From Rhynchopus euleeides (Eukaryota; Euglenozoa; Diplonemea; Diplonemida; Diplonemidae), in assembly GCA_963210315.1 (NCBI GenBank), contig OY723279.1:1488001-1552000 (forward strand): 64,000 bases of DNA. Reading direction: 5' to 3'. The position numbers were made by a program, and so were the translations under genes. Shown here one piece after another: positions 31,526 to 41,497 of the stretch (its first letter is position 1; each line of letters starts with the position of its first letter). The notes beneath the pieces are model-generated. The model was given only the letters and a program-made list of their open reading frames with translations. It was not told where the DNA came from and did not search any database.

Positions 31526-32350
31526 CCTAGGCATAGGGTGCGGGCGATTCGGTTATCGCCCAAATCGCAAAAATTATCGCCCTCATTATCGCCCATTCTG
31601 TCAAGGCGATAAGTGGGCGATAATTTTTCCGTCGTATTTTTGGGGGCAAAATGGCCCGGCCAGGGACGTCAGATCACTGCTGAGGTGGTGAGTGGGTCAT
31701 TGCTTCAGTGAAGACCCGGTTCCTGACCTAGATCAAGCCCTCTGTTCCAGTGTTCTCAGTGGGTGATGACTCTGTGACCAGGGTCAGAACCGCCCCAGGT
31801 CTCAGATCAGCCGTGAAGCTTCCTGTGGGCTATGCAATGAGTCATCTCAAACGTACGGAGTTCATCTCCTCCCATTCAGACCGACTACACTCGAACCACG
31901 CATCTCCTTCAACACTAAGGTGTACCGCTTTGGTCCTACCCGCTATGCTCACGAGTGCTCCTCGTAACGGCGAGTGAACAGGTCCTGAGCGAGGTAAGGA
32001 TCTGGGCCAATGCCCAGTTCCTCACGTGGGTTTTGACCGAGGAAATGTCCCACCCACATGACGTCAGTGGTCAGAAGCTGATTTCTGATGCAGAATCCTA
32101 GGTCTTGGCCCAGTTGTTGACGAGGTCACAGGGCCCTGTGGGACCCAGGCTCAGTAGAGCGGTAACCCACTCACCACTAGCTGAAGACCTCTTCAGAAAG
32201 TGTGAAAGAAAACGGGCGATACTGGGCGATAATTTGGCGATAATTGGGCGATAATGGGCGATAAGGCGATTCGATACGCGATAATCGGGGCTCGAACCCG
32301 GTTGGGCGAATATAGGGCGATAGGCGAATCGCCCGCACCCTATGCCTAGG
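31526..32350. mobile_element. TIR element E, copy 1 (825 bp)
   Basis: Perfect 26-bp terminal repeat starting CCTAGGCATAGGGTGCGGGC and its complement, continued with two mismatches for ten bases. TA-GGCATAGG / CCTATGCC-TA suggests TA duplication. Subterminal GGGCGATAAT words repeat at the right. No coding capacity. It lies exactly between D copy 1 and D copy 2, sharing the CTAG border with the latter. Confidence 0.85.
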
Positions 32351-33497
32351 GGGGGTCAAATGCCACCCTTTTACGTGGACAAACACGATTTTTCAAAAAA
32401 CCGGCGCAGAGGCCCCAAAGCCCCCGTAAACCCTCCAAACCCCCCCAGATCGGTCCGGAAACCCATCGAACCCCACTTTTCCACCATTCCGGGCACCTCA
32501 GGTGCCCGAATTGGGGTATCTAAATTTTGTGCCACCGTTTGGTACCGTACAGTGCCACTGTGTGGGAGGTTGGAAAAGAAAATGCCCCAACACACCACAT
32601 CTGAGGGTTGCAATGCATGTTGCTTGCCAACCACGTCATCCGGTGGGTGTCAGGCGCTATGTAGGTGGCATTAGCCAGGTCTTCGATGTGTTCTGGCTTG
32701 TATATATACCTCCCTGCCACCATGCACCGGGAGGCTGCCTGTAGGTACGGAACAGTCCAGATGGTCGTGTGATTCCTGTGCAGCAGTGCTCCACAACCGG
32801 GATGTGTTGACAACGACTGTTGCAACACGAGCTGTACATTCCGGGAACACATGAAGTGCGCTGTCGTGGTACCCATTGTGCCAGAATTGGTAGTTGCTGC
32901 GGTCTACTTTGCCTGGCCCAAGAGCACTGGTACTGAACGGTGCAATATGCGTGGCGAGGTGAATACAACGGAAGCGCGCAAAGTCAATACAGCTCTCGGA
33001 TGGCGGGTGGTGGTGCCACTAGTGTGTGACGTTCACTCGAGGATACAACGCATCACAATGAATCAGCAACCGTGGACCGAGTACAATACGCTCTCTGTGG
33101 CTGGTGTGGGGGACAAAGGCAGTGCCTGTGCCGCAGGCAGGGAGGTATATATACAAGCCAGAACACATCGAAGACCTGGCTAATGCCACCTACATAGCGC
33201 CTGACACCCACCGGATGACGTGGTTGGCAAGCAACATGCATTGCAACCCTCAGATGTGGTGTGTTGGGGCATTTTCTTTTCCAACCTCCCACACAGTGGC
33301 ACTGTACGGTACCAAACGGTGGCACAAAATTTAGGTACCCCAATTCGGGCACCTGAGGTGCCCGGAATGGTGGAAAAGTGGGGTTCGATGGGTTTCCGGA
33401 CCGATCTGGGGGGGTTTGGAGGGTTTACGGGGGCTTTGGGGCCTCTGCGCCGGTTTTTTGAAAAATCGTGTTTGTCACCCCCATTTGGCCCCCCCTA
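32347..33497. mobile_element. Foldback element D, copy 2 (1151 bp, uninterrupted)
   Basis: Same ends and arms as D copy 1, with only scattered substitutions and no HC insertion; serves as the empty-site reference. Its left TA lies within the CCTAGG end of element E. Confidence 0.85.
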
Positions 33498-36400
33498 ACC
33501 CCCCCCCCCCCCTCCCCCCCACACGAGTTTGTCCTCTAAAAGGTTTTGTCGTCAAAAAGTTTCGCTGCCCAGTCTTCTCCCTCACCATCTCTCTCTGCCT
33601 CGCCTGTGTTTTGTGTTATGCGCTTGACACCTTCGCAACACTCTCTCTCCAGCTGTGTGAAGGCGAGTGGAGGTGGTTGAGCTGAGATGCCAAGGACGCC
33701 AGGTGAGTGTGAGCGACGAGAATTTCCGCTCTTTCCTTCCGCCACGAGTGTGGCTGAACCATAAAATATAGTATACAAAAAGGGGAGGGGTGTGGACTTC
33801 CTACATGCATGGGCGGACTACTGTGCACCCATGCATGTCCTCAAGGTACAGGGGTTGGGGGGAGGGCGGGTGGGGTGCCTGTTTCCCGTACGGACAGCGA
33901 CCCGATTGTTTTTTTGGGCTTCGGGAAAAACTCATCATTTATACAACCGCAGGGAGATGGTGGCCAGCTTCCAGGGAAAACTGGAAGTTTTTTTGGCAGA
34001 ATGTGTGATACAGCAGTGAACCAACAACATAACCACAGCATCGACACTTTTCCCAATGGAGGGCCTTCGCTCTGTGTCACTTATTCTTTTCCGGGTTTGC
34101 ACAAATAAAGCAAAAGAAGAAGAACCCGGCCAATCCCTTTTTTGGGGGGGTGTTCTGCGCTCGAAGAACACCAACTGTTGTTGCTGCCGTTCTCTCACTT
34201 GCGATGCACCCGGTTTCATTAGTTTTGAGGCCGGTGCAGTGTGAGCAGGGCTTTTCCTAAATCTTGTTCCTAAACCTTGCGAGGGGCGGCTCGCTTTTTT
34301 ATCTCACGTTCCGCTGCATCTCGGAGAGAAGGCCTTTCATTAAGTTCATAGAGAACAGAGCCACGCCCGTGTTCCGTCGTTGCTCCCCCACCAAGGGCGG
34401 TGGAAGCGCGATCAGCGCGATCAAAAATATGGAAGAATGAATTACGTTTTTTCCTTTTTTTGCTACGATTTTTTATGTGTCATTTTCTAGTCTCTCACCC
34501 CCACCCCCCCCGAGCTGTTTTTGTCTGAATCAAGGCACGGCTCGCCATCGGGCGCCCCCCCGACATGAAACAAGAAACGGGGAACGGGGAACGCCACCCG
34601 GCAGATCAGAGCAGAGCGCTCAGTGCGACCGACACTGCCTCAAGAAAGAAGAACACGTGCGTGTACGTGATGAAACCCCTTGCCTGGCTCCTTCAAAAAG
34701 GTGTTGTCGTGGGCTCACCTCCACACACACAGGACGGGCCATGGTCCATGGGAGCTGTGCTGTGGCCCAACTCAAAAGACCACCATATGTTCTCTCTTCC
34801 CTCCACACTGATCCCTTGCATCCCCGTCCACCCACCCGCGGTAGTGTGAGTGCAAGTCACAGTGGCGCAATCCATTAGGCAGGTGTGAAGCTCGTGTGGC
34901 CGCCCCCGGAAAGTGATGATCTGCAATAGATCTCACGTCTTGCGCGACTTAATCCAGCACCCTCCCGATGTGTGCGCCGTAGTGTCTGCGCTGCGCTGCG
35001 TGTGTGTGGTGCCCAGCGTGTCGGGTTTAGGACAGTGGAGGCACGCATCAGGGAGGGAGAGGGGGGGTTTGCTGAGTGCGGCCCGCACTTAACAACGAAA
35101 TTAAATCTTAGAGCGTGTGCGCTTGCTGTCGGGTCTGCAGAGCTTCGGTTCTTGGCCTGGCCCCCACCGAAGTGCCACCGGCTTCCAAAATACCAAAATA
35201 CGTGATTGTGTGAGCGTGTGTGTGCAAACTCCGACTCGAGCGGAATCCGCGAGGCTCCACTGTAATGTGCAGCACTGCCCCTCGAAACAAGACGTGGACG
35301 CATCATCAGAGTTTGGCTCGGTGCAACCTGCGCTAAACACTAAACAAAGCAAGTCTACGTCTGTGAGGCAACCAAATTTGGGTGATTCAAGACGGCGTTA
35401 GCGCTGAACAGCCTCTCGGCACTCCTCTCCGAGATTGTACTCCTGAAGGATTGCCCCAACACGGCGTGACACCGGTTTCGACGCGCGGCGTCCTCTTCGT
35501 ACCCCTCCCGGCCGCGTCTCTTCAGCGAAGAACCGGGGGGCCAGGGGTCCCAAGACCCTCCGGTGGTGTCATGGGTGGCGTGGAATCGCAGACAAATGAA
35601 ATCTGCGGGAAAGAAATGGTCAACCATTGGCACGTGAAAATGATTCTCTTCGCTCTCGACAGGGGTGGGGTGGGGTTGGCCGACGAGGGCATTGTTTCTG
35701 TGAACTTCATTCATATTTTTACAGGGTAATATCGTCAAAAAACAACGTTTGTCGAAACCTGTGGTGTTTAGCAAAAAATCCCCCCTCCCTCCCCCCCCGA
35801 AAGCAAATAACGAACGGCAAGTTCGTCCCCCCCCCCCCCCTTCCCTTGATGCGGCAACGACACTAACTAGTCAGGCCGCTTCAAGATCATCAGGGTTGTT
35901 GGGTGTGTTGTGTCGGTCGCAGGGTTATCCCCAGAGCTCGCTCGGTGCAACGTTTTGCCTATAAATAGGAGGAAAGGCGCCAAAATGCATTTTCACGCCG
36001 TTTTTCGGAAGGACCAATCTCATTGTATGCCAGAAACCCCCCGTCAATCCCGAAGGTCAACAAAACTGGACAAGCCCGAGCCCCCTCGATGGGTCACTTG
36101 ATCTCGGACACAACCTGCGATGAGTGACGGGGGATAATCCTCATGATTCCTTCTACTTCGATTTCAATACCCCCCGATGGGCCTGATGGGCGGGCCACGT
36201 GTCCGCCTCTGCCAAAGTGCCACGACACTTTCCAAAAAAAATATCTCGTGCGTGAGTCAGAGCGGTGTGCTTTACCTCTGGGCTTGAAGGGCAGGTTGCT
36301 GGCCTGCTCCTCCCCAGGTCTTCTCACCAGGTGCCGCCGACTCTTTCCAAAAATATTCGCGCGCGTGTGTGTGTGTGAGTGTATGTGTGGTGACCACGTT

Positions 36401-36639
36401 TTTTTGTGGGCAAACCCTGCACAGATCTTAGCTCACCCCTGTGTTGTATCCATGTTGTGTGCTCGGGTGGGAGGGTGTGTGCGCAATCTCTTTGAAATCC
36501 GAACTATAAAGTAATCCTTCTTCATTCATTGCCCTTCTCTGCTTTCAGTTTTTTGAGCACATTTATGATGCGTAAAAGTGTAGGAGTGCTTCCGACGATC
36601 CTGTTCCTTTTCTGTGTGTCTAGCTATCTCGTGTTCACA
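33498..36639. other. No gene seen in 3.1 kb
   Basis: Mixed spacer with C-tracts (33500-33512, 35828-35841), a partial copy of the GCCGGGTTTCTTTTG repeat (34088-34130, reversed), a fragment of the M-type end (GGGCCTTCGCTCTGTGTCAC near 34062), and the ACAACCTGCGATGAGTGACG block at 36101. Frames of 100-140 codons exist on both strands at 35.4-35.8 kb but lack recognisable motifs. Confidence 0.45.
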
Positions 36640-36733
36640 TGTGCTCCACACCCACATCAAAGCAGCAGGCTCTAGGGTGGTGGAAGCGTCAACGCATCAT
36701 TTAGGAAGAAGGAAGCACGGTTGCTACGCTTTT
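36640..36733 (+). repeat. HC element copy 9 (5'-truncated)
   Basis: CATGTGCTCCACACCC, core GGTGGAAGCGTCAACGCATC, 3' end CGGTTGCTACGCTTTT; the distal stem is eroded. Confidence 0.65.
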
Positions 36734-36967
36734 ATTGTACGTGCGACGGAGGAACGGGAAAGAAAATTGCATAAAGCTGTCTCAGCAAGAACGGGGAAGG
36801 GGGCGGGTTGGTTATCGACCCAAAAGGGTTCGGGTGAGGTTCTGCTCTGCAGCGAAGGTGAACAGGGTGATTTGCCCAGCGACCGGATGACTGGGGAGCT
36901 GTACGTCAAAGCAAAATGTAGTTATATGCATGTGTGCGCTCAACGAAAAGTAGCCCGGATCTGCCTT

Positions 36968-37040
36968 TTACCAGTTACGAGCGACGAAGCGTAGCGAAGT
37001 CGCGAAGTAACGAAGGAAATCGTACGACTGAAGCTTTCTG
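36968..37040. repeat. SG repeat fragment
   Basis: CAGTTACGAGCGACGAAGCG ... AGTCGCGAAGTAACGAAGG, AATCGTACGACTGAAGCTT: complement of the 3' end of 2340-2572. Confidence 0.65.
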
Positions 37041-37168
37041 ACTGTTACATGGAAAGCCAACGAACGTATCATGTGGCGGTATTCCGTTGAAGAAGCACAG
37101 CCGCCCTCTCTGAGACACTCGAGGTTTTTCCCCTCTCGCTATTCTTCAACACAAACAGATGCTCAAAG

Positions 37169-37336
37169 ATTTCAGCACACTCCGATGTGGGCGGAAAGTG
37201 CCACGTCGCGTGCTTTGTTCGTGCCCTTTGTGCTCCTCACTCACAACACCATCATCAGCGGGGGCGTGGGTGTGGAAGCGGCAACGCATCAAAGAAAGCG
37301 GAAGCAACCGTACAGAACGAACGCAGTGACACTTTT
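37169..37336 (+). repeat. HC element copy 10
   Basis: TTTCAGCACACTCCGATGTG start, core GTGTGGAAGCGGCAACGCAT, end GCAGTGACACTTTT. Same subtype as copies 2 and 8, and followed directly by copy 11. Confidence 0.85.
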
Positions 37337-37645
37337 CGCACACTCGTGTGAGCAGAAGGTCACCCACCACAGCAAGCAATCAAATATGCTCTGTACACCA
37401 ACCCCCACCCTTCCTCAAAGCTCAGGGTTGTGATCATCATTTCAGGGTTTTTGTGTGTCGGAGCGCACACCTCCTGTCTCAAGGCTGTGTGAGGCCCTGT
37501 GAAGTGACATGAAGGTGCTAATCCAAAGGCTTCAGTTGTACGATTTCCTTCGTTACTTCGCGACCTCACTGCTGCGCCGCTCGGGACGAGTAAAAACAAA
37601 ATACAGGCCGAGATCGGTTGCTGCTGAACGGTGTCATGGCCTTTT
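37337..37645 (+). repeat. HC element copy 11 interrupted by an SG repeat
   Basis: 37337-37455 matches the 5' part of copy 6 (CGCACACTCGTGTGAGCAG ... TTTGTGTGTCGGAGCG) and 37589-37645 matches its 3' part (CAAAATACAGGC, GGTTGCTGCTGAA). Between them is an SG repeat (37456-37588: GAGGCCCTGTG, TTACTTCGCGAC). Confidence 0.75.
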
Positions 37646-38055
37646 GCGGGGCCCGTGAGGGCCAACACTCTCGACCTCAACAAGAACTTCTCTGAACGCC
37701 TCTCAACAAGTCAAGGGGCATGCTGCGTGATATGCCACAACTCTGTGATTTTTGTCTGACTGTGGGGCACCCATTTCTAGTCCCTGGTATCCATGGTTGT
37801 CCGATCGGACAGTGCTGTGGCTACCACTGGATGGGCTATGGCTGAACGCCTCTAAGTCAGACATACGTGACTTTGTCAGGGCACGTAGGTTCATCGGGCC
37901 ACGTCGTGCTTCGAATGATGACGACATATCTCGCACCACCAGCTCCACGACGGAACACCCGCATTTGGTTTGCCCCGGCATGTTACTTGGGGAGGGGGGG
38001 GGGGGGTTCAAATACAAGACGTACCTGGGACCCCCCGTGTTTAGGCCCCCCCCCC
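37646..38055. other. No gene seen
   Basis: Spacer ending in a G-tract (37992-38006) and C-tract (38047-38057) that borders element E copy 2; TTCAAATACAAGACGTACC between them may be a decayed foldback end. Confidence 0.4.
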
Positions 38056-38740
38056 CCTAGGCATAGGGTGCGGGCGATTCGGTTATCGCCCAAATCGCAA
38101 AAATTATCGCCCTCATTATCGCCCATTCTGTCAAGGCGATAAGTGGGCGATAATTTTTCCGTCGTATTTTTGGGGCAAAATGGCCCGGCCAGGGACGTCA
38201 GATCACTGCTGAGGTGGTGAGTGGGTCATTGCCTCAGTGAAGACCCGGTTCCTGACCTAGATCAAGCCCTCTGCTCCAGTGTTCTCAGTGGGTGATGACT
38301 CTGTGACCAGGGTCAGAACCGCCACAGGTCTCACATCAGCCGTGAAGCTTCCTGTGGGCTATGCAATGAGTCATCTCAAACGTACAGAGTGCATCTCCTC
38401 TCCCATTCAGACCGACTACACTAGAACCACGCATCTCCTTCAACACTGAGGTGTACCCGCTTCATGCTCACGAGTGCTCCTAGTAACGGCGAGTGAACAG
38501 GTCCTGAGCGAGGTCAGGATCTGGGCCAATGTCCAGTTCCTCACGTGGGTTTTGACCGAGGAAATGACCCACCCGCATGACGTCAGTGGCCAGAAGCTGA
38601 TTTCTGATGCAGAGTCCTAGGTCTTGGCCCAGTTGTTGACGAGGTCACAGGGCCCTGTGGGACCCAGGGTCAGTAGAGCGGTAACCCACTCACCACTAGC
38701 TGAAAACCCCTTCAGAAAGTGTGAAAGAAAACGGGCGATA
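38056..38740. mobile_element. TIR element E, copy 2 (right end missing)
   Basis: Matches copy 1 from CCTAGGCATAGGGTGCGGGC to AAAACGGGCGATA with about 3% differences and a few small indels; the last ~125 bp including the right terminal repeat are absent. Confidence 0.85.
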
Positions 38741-40031
38741 GGAGGATGTATAACGAACTGTAAATTCTGTAAAATTTTGTAAAAAATGGGGGGATTTTTT
38801 GGAAAAATGGCCAAAAAAAGAGTGTGGGGAGTTGGGTCCAGTTTAGCAAAGTCCGTGTATTTGGACGCGGCCCCTCAGATAAGGAAGCCGCGTCTCAGGT
38901 GCGATATGGGGTGTTGGAGAATTTCAGGGTTCGGCCCGAAATTCCCGTTCGAACCGCTATCCCAGGTCCGACTCAAAACTGTGCTGGGCTCTCGGAGACG
39001 GGATCCCGAAAGCGGGAAGACCAAGCCAATTGTTTTTCCGTGCGAGGATCACTCCTCGACACTGTGTGGAAGCCCTGCAGGGCACATCCATGAGACGCAT
39101 CACAACAGAAGGGACAGAAGAACATGAGGCCACGAGGAAGCTGGCCGTGTATCGCAAAGTTTTCGACAACGTAGCATGCCCGAGAGGAACGTTCTTCCCG
39201 TTCCCATTCAGGGTACGGTACACCTGAGGACAGCAAAAGACGGTCACCTTGCAGGCGGGGCAACGCCTGCATGAACGCAGATAAAATTGCAGCATACGTT
39301 CCCTGCATCAGGAGCCGGTTGTCAAGCCTCCCGTGTTGCAGTTGTAGGGCTCCGAATAACACCCAGTTTCATCGGACCGTAACGAGGATCTTGGCATCGA
39401 CGAGCCACAGACTGTGACACTTTACAGTCGGAATCGCGTCCGACACCTGGTAGGCATTGCCATGCCGATGGAAGGCCCCCCCAGCCCATGGGGGGCCCGG
39501 GGTCTCAGACGGTGGGAGGCACTCCAGAGTGGCGTGTGGCCTCCGACCGGCGCGGACTGCGCTACAACACCGCAACCGAGGGCACCTGCAACTACATTTG
39601 GATGCGGGACACGGCATCTTCTGAGATGCTCGGCGGGGAGAGGGGGTCTCTCTGTACCTCCTAGGGAAAGCGGACAGAACGAGGTAGGCACTCGGAGATG
39701 GAGCCGAGAGGGGCGGACGGGGGTTCTTTCAGGCAGCGCCGCAACAGCGAGAAGAACACGTGCAACCCCAGAACATGAGGCGCCGTGACGGAGCAACAGG
39801 AGAAAACCATAAAAACAGGGCGTCCGGACGACAGACAGGCACGGGACTGGAAACGCAAACAAACAGACAGCCGAAAAGAAGTCGAAGTGAAACGGTTGTA
39901 CAAAGGGCTCGGCTTTACCGACGTCCTTCGTACAGAGTGAAACGACGACGCCGCCGAAGGCGGCCAATCCGCCGCCCGAAGGGCGGCGGAAAAATTTCTG
40001 GGCCGAGGGGGTGGTAGCGCGGGCCCGCGGC
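38741..40031. other. No gene recognised
   Basis: Frames on both strands (for example 39422-40072 minus, 39414-39788 plus) overlap completely and carry no family motif. An Arg-rich plus-strand stretch near 39930-39990 (RRRRRRRPIRRPKGGG) lies upstream of the small frame at 40032. This could be a decayed gene or element. Confidence 0.35.
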
Positions 40032-40283
40032 ATGGCCCCCTGCGTCTCGATGGGAGGAGCCATCCCCCGCACCGTCGAGGCGTGGAGGCACTGCTTCCAC
40101 CCCAGCTATGGCCTTTGCCCCCTCTCGCCCAGGGTGGCAGGTGACGTAGCGGCGGAGTGGCTGCAGGCGCGCATCCTGCAAGGGGGCGCGCAGGCCGAGC
40201 CCGGGAACCAGACGAGGGAGCCGGGGGTCAGCCTGCGCGTCTACATGCGCAAGCTGCAGACGGAGGTGGAGCGGGGCGAGTAG
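40032..40283 (+). CDS. Possible small protein or terminal exon
   Basis: 83 residues from ATG 40032 (MAPCVSMGGAIPRTVEAWRH...), ending YMRKLQTEVERGE. Composition and GC-rich third positions resemble the clear genes of the window rather than the spacer, and the C-terminal half is helix-forming. The frame is open upstream to the Arg-rich stretch, so this may be the last exon of a longer gene. No family recognised; a spurious frame is equally possible. Confidence 0.3.
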   Translation: MAPCVSMGGAIPRTVEAWRHCFHPSYGLCPLSPRVAGDVAAEWLQARILQGGAQAEPGNQTREPGVSLRVYMRKLQTEVERGE

Positions 40284-40469
40284 GCGGAGCAGCGTCCCCA
40301 CCCCCACCACCCCCCCCCCCCCCCCCCCCGGGACCTTCCCCCCCCCCCCCCTTTCATAGATGTGTGCAGGTGGCCGTTGTGAATGGTTAGACAGGGGCTG
40401 GCCACCCCCTCCCCCGGGCTCTGCACAGCAGGTCTGGGTTAGAAACAACATAACCCCCCCCCCCCTTCC

Positions 40470-40622
40470 TCCCCCCTCCCCTCCCCTCCCCTCCCCTCCC
40501 CTCCCCTCCCCTCCCCTCCCCTCCCCTCCCCTCCCCTCCCCTCCCCTCCCCTCCCCTCCCCTCCCCTCCCCTCCCCTCCCCTCCCCTCCCCTCCCCTCCC
40601 CTCCCCTCCCCTCCCCTCCCCT
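40470..40622. repeat. (CCCCT)n microsatellite
   Basis: About 30 nearly perfect CCCCT units with an imperfect C-rich start. Confidence 0.95.
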
Positions 40623-40936
40623 ATTGATGTCCCCCCCCCCCCCCTCCCCCAGCGCTTTGCCGCTCGTGTGAGTACCGCCCTGACTGGGAGAAAGGGTAGG
40701 GCTGGTTGGGTTGGCGGAGTTGGGCGGATGGGCGAAACGGAAAAATCGACGAGGTCGCAGCGTCAGGGCGTTCTGGGCTGGCTGGTGGTGGTTGGGACAA
40801 GACCGACGAGATTAGAAGCGGCACTGGTAGACGGGTTTTGAGGCCCCCCGCCCCCAGGTTCCCCCTGCCCACCTGGACGGACCCAAGTGCCTCACACCGG
40901 ATCTCTCCCCACCCGGTGGTCCACCTGACGGATACG

Positions 40937-41125
40937 CGAAAAAAATTTTTGGGGTGTTTTTGGGTGAAAATCCGGGCAACCCGGGCCCTTTGGGACCACA
41001 TAGGCCAGGAAAGGCCAAAATTTTCGACTTTTTTCGGAAATTTTCCGATTTTTCACAGTGTGGCAGTCCGCAGACACAGATTTTCGGGTCAGAAAAAAAA
41101 TTTTTTTTTTCGACCCAAAAATTTC
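40937..41125. repeat. Direct repeat L, copy 1
   Basis: GCGAAAAAAATTTTTGGGGT through TTCGACCCAAAAATTTCGG; repeated at 41312-41497. The 186 bp between copies contain TCCGGAGGGTGTATGGTGAC near the left and CATACACCCTCCTAG near the right, an inverted pair. Confidence 0.85.
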
Positions 41126-41311
41126 GGATTTTTTTCCGGAGGGTGTATGGTGACCATCTCGGAAATCCGAAAAAAACCTGATTTTTCCTGATTTTCGGAT
41201 TTTTCTCGAAATTCGCCCTTGTGTCAACCAGTGGCAAATTTTTCGGAAAATCGGGAAAAAACAGGAAAATCCGGAAAATCATACACCCTCCTAGTGTCTG
41301 GGGGGTGATAT

Positions 41312-41497
41312 GGCGGAAAAATTTTTGGGGTGTTTTTGGGTGAAAATCCGGGCAACCCGGGCCCTTTGGGACCACATAGGCCAGGAAAGGCCAAAATTTT
41401 CGACTTTTTTCGGAAATTTTCCGATTTTTCACAGTGTGGCAGTCCGCAGACACAGATTTTCGGGTCAGAAAAAAAAATTTTTTTTCGACCCAAAAAT
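41312..41497. repeat. Direct repeat L, copy 2 (cut by the hAT element)
   Basis: Nearly identical to 40937-41125 up to CGACCCAAAAAT, where the CAGGGCTG end of the hAT element begins. Confidence 0.85.

Noticed and set aside
32275-32310. GGCTCGAACCC in element E resembling a tRNA B box
   Set aside because: No A box, acceptor stem or cloverleaf can be formed around it.
35355-35774. Minus-strand frame with SAERLFSAN resembling the hAT dimerisation motif
   Set aside because: Only a few residues match, nothing else of a transposase is present, and the plus strand is equally open.
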